This document shows positions 1-10,502 of a stretch of 64,000 nucleotides of DNA, one piece after another. A program made the position numbers and the translations under genes. The stretch's first letter is position 1; every line of letters begins with the position of its first letter. A model generated the notes under the pieces. That model ran no database searches. It was not told the DNA's origin and saw only the letters and a list, made by a program, of their open reading frames with translations. This DNA is from Kalmusia sp. IMI 367209 (Eukaryota; Ascomycota; Dothideomycetes; Pleosporales; Didymosphaeriaceae): positions 1,550,001 to 1,614,000 of the forward strand of contig JAPEUQ010000007.1 of assembly GCA_027946365.1 (NCBI GenBank). Direction: 5' to 3'.

Positions 1-13
1 AAACTTTAAGGAT

Positions 14-1666
14 CTATAACTTTTTATTAATGTATTAAAATTTTTATTTTGATATATACTATAGAGTACCTAGAGCTCTATTTATATATTAAATTTTATT
101 ATAGGTTATTTCACTAAATTATTATTTAAAAAAGAAAATTAAAATTTTTAGTTTTTTAAAATTAAATAATAATAAATATATTATTAATATTTTATATACC
201 ATCCCTCAGCTTCTTTACAAGCCTCCCATCGCTTAGGTATAGATAATATACAATTATCTATACTTTTTTGAGAATTAAATCCCATTCTTCTTTTATAGCC
301 TCTATAAATGCTTCTATAGCTTTAGGACTATTTCCTTCTCCTAGAGAGGCCCTAGGTCTTTTATTTAAACCATTTTTAAGTAAGCTCCATATATTTTCAA
401 TAGGAGCTAAATCAGGACTATAGGGTGGGTGAGGAAAAAGCTTAATTTTATTCCTTTTAAACCAAGCTAAAATAGGTCTAGCTTTATGAATTCTAGAGTT
501 ATCTTGTTGAAAACTCCATCCTATATAGATATTAGTATATATAATAATATTATAAAATAAAAATATAAAATAATTAAATATATATATATAATTTTTAAAA
601 AAATAGAAAAATTTTAATAAGTAACTTACCTCTTTTAATTTGAGGTTTAACTATAGGAATTAAGACTTTTCTCATATAGGCCTTATTCTCAAAGTTAGAA
701 GGAATATTAGGACTTTTAGTAATCACTAATTTAGACCTTCCTCCTATCCAAATGGCTCCCAAACTTGAATAGAAATATCTCGACCTATAAATAAATTAGT
801 ATTATAGATTTTTAAAAACTAAAATACTAGAAAAAAAAAGTGAAGCTTTTCTTAATATTATAGAAATTTAAAAAATTTAAAAAACTTACTTCTATTAAAA
901 GGATTAACTAAATCCTTTCCAGCCTTATTATATCCCTTTTTTCTAGAATATTTATTTCTAGCTCCATGTCCTCTTTGTATAGCTGACTCATCTGAAAATA
1001 TAACCTTATTAAGGTTTAATCTTTTAACTTTTAACATGTCCTTAACGTATTCTAGTCTTTTTAAGGCCCTTTTTATTTAAAAATGGTTTTTTCTTACTAA
1101 CGTTTATATTATATCCTTCTTCTTTAATAATCCTTTGTAAAGTTCTCTTAGAAATCTTAAGACTATTTTCTATTAATAGTCTTTTATTAATCTTCTTAGG
1201 ACTTCTAGTTAAGTCTCTATTAATAGCTCTTTTCTCTCTAGGAGTCGTCTTTGTAATCCTTCCATTACTAACTCTTTTAATAGGAGAATTTAATTTTTTT
1301 TAATACGTTGTATAGTATTATAAATACTCTTAGGACTTTTTTTTTAAAGTAGTAGAAATAGTAGAAATAGGAGTTTTAGCTTCTAGAAAAGCTTAACCCT
1401 AGACTCAAAATCTGAAAATTCTTGAGCCATTTTAAGGATTTAGGAAAAGGAATTTCAATCTGAGAAGATCTTCTTATATAGAAATTTAAGCTAAAATCTT
1501 ACATAAGCAGGGCTTATATAAGCAGGTACCTAAATTTTAAAATTAAAAAAAAGAAAATTTAGAGAGAGAAGATGGTCCGAAAATCTATATAGAAATTAAG
1601 CGCTAAGCCTATTATGGTTAGTAAAATTTTAGCTTTTTTAAACATTCAAAAAAAAAAGTTATAGAG
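14..1666 (-). mobile_element. Tc1/mariner-family transposon (DD34E) with two introns
   Basis: AT-rich element read on the minus strand from an ATG near 1428 (MAQEFSDF...) down to about 185. Conserved blocks are visible: VIFSDES (first catalytic Asp, near 990), VWGAIW-like motif (near 755), QQDNSRIH (second Asp, near 500) and PPYSPDLAPIEN (Glu, near 400). Exactly 34 residues separate the second Asp and the Glu, the DD34E spacing of Tc1 elements. Two introns fit: 785-889 and 521-629, each with GTAAGT donor, TACTAAT branch and TATAG acceptor. The frame slips by one base at several short runs of A, T or G (for example A9 and A8 near 1300-1350). CTATAACTTTTT at 14-25 and its inverse near 1655-1665 are candidate terminal inverted repeats. 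Long stop-free stretches and surviving CAA codons argue against heavy RIP. Confidence 0.85.
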
Positions 1667-1852
1667 CTCTAAAAAGAGGTATTAAAAGTATTTAGTTTAA
1701 GTTAAAAGATATATTACTATGCTAACTAAGCTTCTACCTTTAATATAAAAAGATTTTCTATAATTTTCTCTTTAATATAATATACTTTTTAATTTTATAG
1801 CTTATAAAATAAACGAGTTATAGCTTTTTAAAAAAGGTTAAAAAAAGTATTA
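1658..1852. repeat. Imperfect direct repeat of the transposon end
   Basis: AGTTATAG followed by A/T-rich sequence ending in AAAAGTATT occurs at about 1658-1692 and again at about 1816-1850. The first copy is the right-hand terminal repeat of the Tc1-like element. The second may be a solo end of a related copy or a longer terminal structure. AT-rich DNA makes chance similarity easier, so this is tentative. Confidence 0.4.
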
Positions 1853-2262
1853 CTCTTTTTTCGTGTCACCCCACTGTACAATTCTGAAATCGGCGGTTAT
1901 GTCTTATTTTGAAGAGGGAAACGTTGCACGCAGTCAGTACCTTTCGACCATCGCAGGTACAATGTCTCGAGGCTCACTCTTGTCTAGGCGAACTGCACGC
2001 GTAATGAAGAAAAAGCGTCGCATAGCGAATCACGAAAAATGAGCAATTCACGTTCAAAAGGATACGACTAGCACTCATAACTCATTTCATTCATCCAAAT
2101 ATTCGTGAAATAATCGTCACTTAGCTCCAGAGCTCGCCATGTTCCATCGAACACGGACAAGGCATATGATCATCCTCTTGAGGTTGTCGCGCCATCAAGG
2201 ACCGAGCAGTGCGCACGCTCGGCCTTTCGCATCACATCGAAGGCCTAGTCTACAAAGAGAAG
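1853..2262. other. Intergenic: AT-rich to GC-balanced transition
   Basis: Base composition changes abruptly near 1860, from about three-quarters A+T to mixed sequence. No gene was recognised between here and the CVNH gene. Confidence 0.5.
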
Positions 2263-2737
2263 TCAGCTTTCTCGATTCGCTCTCGCTTCATTGAGAGGCC
2301 ACGTACTGAAGCTGAAGTTTCCGTCATTGTTGGAGATGCGCTCGGCAAGATTGAGATCACGCTGAATGCCCTTCTAATCTTTAGCATAATTCAGTACTGG
2401 AGCCAAGCTACAGCTGCTTACCTCACCCTCCTCATTGAGAAGCGTCGCACGAAGGACAGGGACCTCGCCGTCGCCCTCAATGGCGAAGTGGACGTCGCTG
2501 GCTGAGTCGGCGAAGTTTTCGCCGTCCCAGAAGAAGGAGCCTGGAAGAGTCAGCTCAGTGTATAAGGGACGACAACGGCAAGTTGAGAATAGATATGAAC
2601 ACACCATTCTCGTTGCCAATATGATTGTTGAGGTCAATCTCGGCGTCTTGCCACTCGCCATCGGCACGCTGGAGACGCGCTTTGAGAATGTGGTTGTCCT
2701 CAACGCGGATCTCTTCAGCTGAGAAGTGGAAAGTCAT
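2263..2737 (-). CDS. Cyanovirin-N homology (CVNH) domain lectin
   Basis: Predicted 120-aa protein from three exons: 2737-2605, 2540-2422 and 2373-2263, with introns of 64 bp (GTGTGT..TTCCAG) and 48 bp (GTAAGC..GATTAG). The exons add up to an exact open frame. The N-terminal half reads MTFHFSAEEIRVEDN...DAEIDLNNHIGNENG, then SFFWDGENFADSA; the C-terminal half has DLNLAERISNNDGNFSF. These are the two internally repeated motifs of the CVNH fold, a carbohydrate-binding domain known from fungi, ferns and cyanobacteria. No signal peptide is present, so the protein is probably cytosolic. The ligand is not predictable from the sequence. A TATAAAAG box lies about 106 bp upstream of the ATG. The gene is 0.4 kb from the transposon block. 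Confidence 0.82.
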
Positions 2738-2842
2738 GGTGATAGATTGACGATTGAAAAGATGTGTTTTGGAAATGAGACGATATAGAGGCAAGTGGAG
2801 ATTCTGTGGCTTTGAAGAATGTGGCTTCGAGGAAAGGGGATG

Positions 2843-2850
2843 CTTTTATA
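2843..2850 (-). promoter_or_regulatory. TATA box of the CVNH gene
   Basis: TATAAAAG on the minus strand, about 106 bp upstream of the ATG at 2737. Confidence 0.5.
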
Positions 2851-3453
2851 GGCCAGTGCAAAGCGTTTACTTCACTTGAAAGGTTAGCGGGTATGCCCGC
2901 AATGCGCGAAATAGAGTGGATCTTCTCCACCGTGTCGATGGCACATGCTTCTTCGTTTACACATTTCCTTTGGCAAGGACGTCAACTGTGTAACCCCCTA
3001 TCTTGATTGATACTTGCGTAGCCTCTCTCGGCGCCACTCTACTGGCTTGCCAATGCTTGTGCGCAGATATTCAGCTCTTATGGTCACCTTTCAAGTCGCA
3101 CGAGAGACAGTGTTTGGTGGTAGTTTAAGGATCAAGATGATGGGGCCCACTTGCTGCACGCACAGCCGCATATAGTGGCGCCATCTGCTGTATACGTGGC
3201 TCAACTCGACGTGGGGAGCTCGGATATTCGGCACCCCGCCATTGTCGCTGGAATGGAGCAATTTTCCAAATGAACGTCATCTGTGGGTGACAATTGACTA
3301 TATTGATTAGCAGGAACGTCATTGTTCAGATCATGGACAGAAGCTTTGGGTGTGCAAAAGTTTACATCTTTAGAGATCGCGACGATGGTCAACGGGAGCG
3401 GACCGTAGTCCTAGCCGCCGAGTCCTCCAAAGTGCTAGTCTAGTTTAGATCGT
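2851..3453. other. Intergenic, nothing recognised
   Basis: Upstream of the CVNH gene and downstream of the FAD monooxygenase. Only short frames with non-ATG starts or no protein-like composition. Confidence 0.4.
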
Positions 3454-4816
3454 CTACAGCCTCGCTTCTATCTGTGAAACATCATTCTCCTTCTTTAGTA
3501 CAGCCTCAAGCGCAGCAACAACATCATGCTCGTGTAACCAGGTGACATCCTCGCGTTTCGACATACGCGCCCTCAATTGCTCATCGCTCTCCGGTCTTCC
3601 AATCCTAGCGACCTTCGCCTTGTTGCCCGAATGCACAGTGTGTAATACACGATCTGTGTGCGGTCGTCGAGTTTGATCATAGACGCGCAATGCTTGGGCT
3701 ATTTCTACCTCCGTAGGCAGCCTCTTTGAGTCCACAGGAAAGACGTGCAAGAGGGATGCTGCAAACGCCCACGCATCGTCGATAGCAAGACTACCTCCTG
3801 CTGCAAATGCGCCGCCGTGCGCGTGTGCAGCGTCACCCGCCAATGTTACTCTGCCTCCGCCGAGCACCCAAGAGTCTAGGCCGTGAGCAGCTGCGTTCGG
3901 GTAGATGCGCGTGTATGGCACAGCATCGATAATGGCGCGAACCAACGGACTCCAGTCTTTGTAGTATTCTTTCAAGACATTCACGTCCCCATCCTGATCC
4001 CAGACTGCATCTTTGTGAGGAGCATCGGGCGCATCTGAGTCAGACTGATAACTGCCAACCACAGTGTATAAGCCCTTGCCCAGTTTGGAAAGGAACAGTG
4101 TCCTGTCCGGGCTCCAGAAGTGCGCTGCTTCTTGCGGGAGATCAGGGATGTGGGCTACGTGCGATATAGGGAAAACTGAGCGGAATGTTACCCACCCTGT
4201 CCATTTTGTACCTGAGGTCGGTACAAAATGGCGGCGGACTGGGGAGTGAATCCCATCTGAGCCTAATAGGATGTCTGCAATAGCTGTGGTGCCGTCGGTA
4301 AATGTGATGATGAGTTTCTTGGTGCGCTTATCAAAACTAACAGAATGGAACGCTTTTGAAAGATGTATTTTGGCCGGGTCTACGTTGGCTTGAAGAGCTT
4401 GGTGCAAGTGCGCTCGGTAGTATCGCGAAGTCAGGTGGCGATCTGCGAGGTGAGTCTGAGGCTCGTCCGCGGAAACGACTTCGTTCGTCTTCCAGTGTCT
4501 GTTTTGTGTAAGCACTTCTTGAATCCAACATATAATACCGTCTTCACACTGACCGGTATATATGCGGTAGTCTCGTCTGCAAATTCCTGAACGCAATCTC
4601 GTCCGAAAGCGCATTCTGAACCCCCAGGCGATCAAGCGTCTTCATTCCATTTGGCCCAAGAGCGATTGACGCGCCTATCTCCTGTAGCTTTGAAGCTCGT
4701 TCGTAGATCTGGACATCCACACCAGGATGGTTCTGTAATGCAATGGCTGCCGTAAGGCCAGCGATTCCGGCACCAGCAATAGCGATTTGGAGTTTCGGAG
4801 TGTCAACCATTTCCAT
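3454..4816 (-). CDS. FAD-dependent monooxygenase (salicylate hydroxylase-like)
   Basis: Predicted 435-aa group A flavoprotein hydroxylase. Exon 1 is 4816-4554 and exon 2 is 4498-3454; the 55-bp intron (GTCAGT..AACAG) restores frame exactly. The N-terminal Rossmann motif GAGIAGL is at residues 15-21, followed by an acidic residue in IYERA that contacts the FAD ribose. The mid-protein DG motif appears as LLGSDGIHSPVRR, and the second FAD motif as GDAAHAHGGAFAAGG. In the family, NAD(P)H and O2 are used to hydroxylate aromatic rings, as in salicylate to catechol. The actual substrate is unknown. The GD motif is followed by AHAHGG rather than the usual P-x-x-GQG, a mild divergence. It is the first of three flavin oxygenase genes in 9 kb, which suggests a shared pathway. 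Confidence 0.85.
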
Positions 4817-5713
4817 TCGTCGATTGCGAGCTTCTAAGCACTCAAGGTGTTCTTGGAGACTCGTCTCTGCTTATGTGCAACTTATCACATCGGATTCGGC
4901 ATGTCTCCGCTCGCCAAGGCCATGCGTCACGCAAGACGCACTACCAATTTCGTCAGATTCCTTATCGTCTCACCGATGTCGAAACATGAACGAAAGATAC
5001 ATCAAGTATACCTGGTGGCAAAGTCCGATTATCGCAATGTCGACATGATTACTTGTATAGTTAGCCGCCGGAAGTCTCGGTAGCGCAGAGTTGAGCTTGG
5101 ATAGTCGCAGACTGAGCTGCTTCAGGTCTAGGCCGTATTTGGTTAGGTCTTCGCCTTGATGAATGTAAGGACTTACCGCATGCACACATGTTCGTAAATC
5201 AGTACGCCTCAAATTGTCCATCTGAAGAGTAGATACAATGAGTAAGCCAGGCTTTCAATCGGCCTGTTCCGTGGCCTGGCGCTTCTGCAGATGGTCACCA
5301 CAGTAGAAGAAGGCAAGGGTCTAAAAGTCCGAAAACAGAACCAGAGATCTAAATATCAAAAAGTGTTCGAAGAATGGTGACGTAATTACAGGTGCTTGCC
5401 CCTGCATGAGTTAGGTTACATGCACATAAAGGTAGGTGCAGCACGTGGCCACTGCCAATCATCACAGCAATACAAGTGCAGACACTGACATGGAGAGGTG
5501 AGCTCTCAGCAGCTGAGATCATCTCCGTCTTCTTTTCCAGCCCTTAAAAGACAACCTTTTCACTCTTCCCCCCTTGTTGCATCAACTCTGCCTCGCTCTA
5601 CACTTGCTGCATCATACACTCTCTGATCTCCATCAAATTCAAGCCTACACGATCGCACACCTCTCGACCCTCAGTGCTACTCGATCACAAATTGCAGCAG
5701 TCAATTATTGAGC
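4817..5713. other. Intergenic with CT-rich core promoter
   Basis: Lies between two divergent genes. A pyrimidine-rich stretch (near 5550-5600) precedes the plus-strand gene at 5714, typical of fungal promoters. An ATG-started 83-codon frame on the minus strand (5221-4970) has no recognisable features and is not called. Confidence 0.45.
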
Positions 5714-6247
5714 ATGGAGCAGACTGTAACTTCACAGGTCTGCTTTACATTCTGCCTCCTCATACTTATCATCTTCTCCTGCCTACTCTGTCTGAACGAC
5801 AAGAACTGGCACAGCGAAGCCCTCGACGCCAACGTGAGTATCACCGTCGACATGTAAGTCTGACCTCAGCTTCTAATGTTGCCTCCACTTGGCCCACATA
5901 AATCTAGGATCCAAACATTTTGGGCCAACCTAGGCCAAATCAAAGAGCCTCCCGGCATGTGCGCACACTTCGACGGCACGTTGCACGGCCCCGGATACTG
6001 CGTGCTCGACTTCTCGCAGCTTGACAGCATCAGCTTCTTCGATTTCGTCGACGGGGTTGACACGTCGGCGCAACTCTGTGATGTAGTATACGGCAAGTAC
6101 GGGCTCGGGCAGTGCATTGTGGATCTGAAGGGGACGACTGCTGCTAGTGTCGGCTCGGAAGATGTCACGGTCGATGCTTGTAAACAGCTAAGGGGTACGT
6201 GGGCTGATGGAAAGTGCGTAGCCTTTGGAAAGTCCACTAGCTATTAA
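5714..6247 (+). CDS. Small Cys-containing membrane-anchored or secreted protein, unknown
   Basis: Predicted 159-aa protein from exons 5714-5853 and 5908-6247; the 54-bp intron runs GTAAGT..ATCTAG and the frame closes exactly. The first 27 residues contain a long hydrophobic run (FCLLILIIFSCLLCL), a signal anchor or signal peptide. The second exon carries a soluble domain with Cys in MCAHFDG, GYCVLDF, LCDVVYG, QCIVDL and KQLRG..GKC, so disulfides are plausible. No family was recognised. It lies convergently only 98 bp from the MFS permease gene. The alternative start at 5674 is in another frame and not an ATG. Confidence 0.65.
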
Positions 6248-6345
6248 AGAACTGGAGTAAATGGTTTTTGCTTGCTCGAATTTGGACTGAGAGTTTGCAC
6301 TGTACAACTCATGTTCATACACCCTATCATATAGTAAGGCCCTCA

Positions 6346-7911
6346 TCATAGTTGTAACGAAGGCTTTACATCCTCAACATTCTCCTCATTCCCTCCAGAC
6401 TCTCTTTCGACCTTCTCCTTCGCCGCCTCCCTATCAGCGAAGTACTTGATAAGAAATATCGATGCGAATTCCAACACACTGATCCCACTCATAACACTGA
6501 ATCCCATCGTAAACTTCGGAGCATATTTCCCGACATCCAAGATAAGAACCGGCACCCACGCAATGAACGCCTGCCCAAACGTCTGCGCAACCCCAATCAC
6601 AATCGCCCTCTCCTCCATATCCTTGTGCATGATTTCGATCGCCCAAGCATACAGCACGGGCCAGAAACCCCAAGAAGTTGCATTCAACATATATCCTAGA
6701 AAGGTGGCGCCGTAGCTAGGGGATGATGCGACGATGACCATGCCGATGAAGTTCAAAATTGCGGGTATGACCAGAATCTTCCAGCGCGTGCGTAGGCCAT
6801 CGGAGAGCCAGCCGTAGGTGAGAGTAAATACGAGGCCCGTAGCTTGGGCGGCGGTCGGGAAGAGATTGATTTGGTAGACGGAGAAGCGGTTCAGGGATTT
6901 GAGCCAGACGGCGAAGTAGTTGAGGGGCTGAGTGACAACACAGTGGCAGCTATTTATGGTCAGTAGACTTCGCGTTTTCCTAAGGAATGCTTTTACTCAC
7001 ATTAACGTGAATGTAAACACATACAACGGCCAATGCGTCGCGATAGTTTTGAGCTTCTTCCTCGTAAGTGGTACCGGCTTTCTCCTATCGATCTTATTCA
7101 TCCTCTCAATATGCAACTTCATTTCTTCTTGTGGCATCCATCGCGCCTTCGTTGTATACGGATTGTCTGGAACAGCGTAATATCCCCATATCGGGCCCCA
7201 GATACTGATCAATCCACAGAAGATAAAAAGCCAACGCCAACCAGGCAAACCAGCAGTGCCGTCCATGCCGCGGTAGATTGCTGCCTGCAGATACCCGCTG
7301 AACATACTCGCAGCGTACGAAGCCGAATAGAAGATCGCAATACGCTTGCTCAATTCACGAGGCGTATACCAACTGCCCATAAGAGTGAGCACACCGACTG
7401 CAAACGGAGACTCCAGCATACCCAATAGAAATCGCATGGCAAAAACAGTTCTCACATTGGGTACAGCCGCAAAGCAAAATGTAAGTATCGACCATAGCAA
7501 TTCCACCGTGGGCAAATAAACACTCGGTCTTATCCTCGTTAACAGAAATTGACTGGGTATTTGGCCAACAAGGTATCCGCAAGTAAAAAACGTAGTGAGC
7601 AGATTGTACTGGTTGCCTTTGAAGTTGAGATCCTCTTTCATGCCGGAGACATAGGCGTTGGTGATGTTTCCTGAATCGAGTAGGCGGATGAAGTAACCGA
7701 AAGTAGCCCAGCTCATCACGTATATGTCAAGACGTTGGATCAATTTGCGCTCTTCGGGGCTTCGGTTCCCTCCGTCCCATATGACTTCTTGAAGTTTCTC
7801 CCAGCGAGTACGAGGGACGTAGTCTTTGGTCGAACCATCTTCGCTGGTTGGTTGAACGTTGGATGTGTGAGTTGTTTTTGCGGGGTCTGAGATAGATAGT
7901 GGATCCGCCAT
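6346..7911 (-). CDS. MFS permease, anion:cation symporter family (allantoate/pantothenate/nicotinate type)
   Basis: Predicted 504-aa 12-helix transporter. Exon 1 is 7911-7001 and exon 2 is 6949-6346; the intron is 50 bp (GTGAGT..AAATAG). The N-terminus is cytosolic and has the ERKLIQRLD segment seen before helix 1 of Dal5/Tna1/Liz1-type carriers. Helix 2-3 contains GYLVGQIPSQFLL and RPSVYLP, and the loop has MGSWYTPRELSKRIAIFYSA, characteristic of this family. Such carriers import organic anions such as allantoate, nicotinate, pantothenate or small peptides; the substrate here is not predictable. It lies between two flavin monooxygenase genes, which suggests it imports their substrate or a precursor. 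Confidence 0.88.
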
Positions 7912-8453
7912 TGTGGGAGGCAGATACCAGGGAACTGGGAAGGAAAGATGTTGTCGTCTCGCACTGCAAAAGGAAATTTTATATCCTGAGAAGTAAATTC
8001 CACTAACAGCGCGTGAATCAGATGGCGGGATAGCAGCTTTCGTTCGGAGAATATGCCATCACGGCTGACTCGTTCGTCGGTCTTTATCGTGTTTTGCGGT
8101 TCGAGATGCAAGGGGACTGTGCATCGCAATATCGTAGCGTATGGCGACATCACATGCAGCGCCTTCCTCCGCACATGGATATGTACAAGGATCCAAGCGA
8201 GCTTGGGAAGCACCGAGGGTCTGGTCTATCGCATAGATCAGTTCGCCTAGTATAACACCACTTATTCCTTCCATATGCTTGGGCTTGGAACAGAGGTTTG
8301 CTCGAATTGGAAATCTAGGTCAGTAGATTGTACCCGTTCACAATCTTGAATGTTAACCATCTAGAAAGGAATTAAACGAAACACCTAACTAGAACAATAC
8401 CAATCTAAGCTTAAGATGCCAAAAATCTCATAAGGAGACATTGTGGTCGTTTC
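7912..8453. other. Intergenic
   Basis: Promoter region of the MFS permease and 3' flank of the luciferase-like monooxygenase (both minus strand). No gene recognised. Confidence 0.4.
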
Positions 8454-9956
8454 TCATGCATTTCCAACTATCTTTTCATAAGTCTCATACTTGTAGCCAC
8501 TTCCCACATGATCAGGTAACAATTTACTATGTCCTTTCCCGTATATCCTCTCTCTCAAGGTACCTCTCTCGATGGATTCTTGGTTTTGATGGTATCTTCC
8601 TCTTTTCCTAAGCTCTGGTACCAGCAAATCGACCAAGTCTTCAAAGCTTCCAGGACTGACTACATATCCAACATTGAAACCATCCAGATCAGCAATGTCT
8701 ACCCACTCTTCAAGAATATCCGCGACCTTTTCGACACTTCCAACTGGCACGGGTCCATTCCCACCCAGACTGACGGCCTTTCCGATGTTCCTTGGCGTCC
8801 AGGCTGGAATGTCATTGCCGTGATACTTTAGTGAATTGACCAGGGAGTGAACGCGTCCATCGACACTCACATCATCCGGTGTGATAACATAGTCGAGATC
8901 ATACTTGCTCAGATCGATGCCAGCATTAGAAGAATAGAAAGATAGGCCACCTTCGGCGCTGGCGTACTTAAGCGCAGTTTGGTACTTTGCTTGCGCTTCC
9001 TCGTCCGTACGGCCAATTATGGGAGTTATGACTGCAAAGACTTTGACTGACTGAGGGTCGCGACCGAGAGCTGTAGCTTCACGTCTGATATTGGCGACGC
9101 GTGGCGCGAGGATGTGAGGTGAGGGTGCGGCGACGAACACGCCTTCTGCGTGGGTTGCAGCAAATGTCATTCCAGCACTAAAACAGCATTAGTCGATGCC
9201 GACAAATCTTCAGGATGTTGTTACCCACGATGAAGTCCCAGCCTGGAATAAAAATGGCGTGCGCTGAGGTGATGGGTCTAGTATGTGTGGCCCCTTTATC
9301 TTATAATTTCCTGTATCGTGCTGAATGTACCGGATGCGATTGAAGTCTGCGTACACTTCGTTTTCAGCATCCTCTTTGAGTGCATCGTCTGCCCATGAAC
9401 CTTCCCAGATCTTATACAAGCAACGTAGATAATCGTCGGCAATTGCATACCGTTTATCGTGCTCCACGAACGATATACCAACGGAATCCGCGGCAGATTT
9501 TTTGAACGATGTGACGATGTTCCATCCAAACCGCCCCTTGGTCAAGTGATCCAGCGTAGAGAAGCGCTTTGCTACGACGAATGGAGATTCATAGCTCGTG
9601 CTTGTCGTAATAGCGAATGACAAATTTTTAGTTACCGCCGCCATCGCAGTGACGGGTATTGATGGGTCACCCATTGGGAACTGGCAAGCAGTGCGTACAG
9701 TTGGCTCGGCGCTGTCTTTGAAGACATCGTGCTGGCCATATGTGTCTGCGAGGAAGAAAGCGGTAATGTCGCCTCTTTCGAGGATCTGAGCTACATCCGT
9801 CCAGTAAGAGAGGTCACGCCGCTTGTCTTTGGAACGGTCCTCACGTCTTCGCCACTGTCCGAAGCTCAGGTGGCTGGGAGTGAACATATCAAATCCATTG
9901 AGAAGTATACGCTTTTTGCTGGCAGCTCTTCTTTCATCATCCGCAGTTTGTGCCAT
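8454..9956 (-). CDS. LLM-class flavin-dependent monooxygenase (NtaA/SnaA/DszA-like)
   Basis: Predicted 483-aa bacterial-luciferase-like FMN monooxygenase. Exon 1 is 9956-9229 and exon 2 is 9177-8454; the 51-bp intron has donor GTGGGT and acceptor TTTTAG and joins FQAGTSS to AGMTFAA. Family landmarks include KKRILLNGFDM near the start, FFLADTYG, PMGDPSIPVTAMAAVTKNLSF, RFSTLDHLTKGRFGWNIVTS and LFQAGTSSAG. Members use reduced FMN from a partner reductase to oxidise nitrilotriacetate, sulfur heterocycles or sulfonates. No reductase gene was seen nearby. An in-frame ATG at 10022 would add 22 residues; the inner ATG fits the family better. It is divergent from the Baeyer-Villiger gene, sharing a 546-bp upstream region. 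Confidence 0.88.
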
Positions 9957-10502
9957 GTTGAAAATCCTGGGGTGAATGTGTCTGGTTGTAGCAGGAATTG
10001 AGTAAGTAATGTTAGGTTGCATCTCTCCACGATCCTTGTTCAAGCTACATCTCTACAAGAATAGGACTGGTAATTACTCGCAGCATCATGCACGGCCTGA
10101 TTGCCGCTAGTCTCTTGACAGTTCGGAACATCTATTCCGGTAGTTCCGCGTTGAGATGATAAAATTCGCGTTTAGGAGTGGTTGCCGTTGACGATACAAT
10201 TTCTAATATGACGTGCTGCAGCAGTAGCTGACTCGCGTAAGCTACAAGTCACAACAGCAACGGCATGCTGCGCGTAACACCGACATGCTAGAACATCGAA
10301 CGCACGATTCAACAAATCCTATTGAAAGCAGGCGATGTCGGCCATGGAGGTGCTTGAGATCCACAATGGCGACATCTCGATTACACGTAGTATGAATGCG
10401 CAATTTGACGAATCCGACGTGGATAGAACAGCGCTTGGCATATGATAGAAACACGCCAGCCCATCTTCCTCACACTTGTTCTGCATCTACTTCGAATACA
10501 GT
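9957..10502. promoter_or_regulatory. Divergent promoter region between two flavin monooxygenase genes
   Basis: 546 bp separate the ATG of the minus-strand luciferase-like gene from the ATG of the plus-strand Baeyer-Villiger-type gene, which suggests co-regulation. A CGG/CCG half-site search for the nearby Zn2Cys6 regulator would be informative; no clear spaced triplet pair was identified by eye. Confidence 0.45.

Noticed and set aside
14..1666. RIP inactivation of the transposon
   Set aside because: High AT content suggests RIP, but long stretches stay open, CAA codons survive and the breaks are one-base slips at homopolymers rather than CAA/CAG-to-stop changes.
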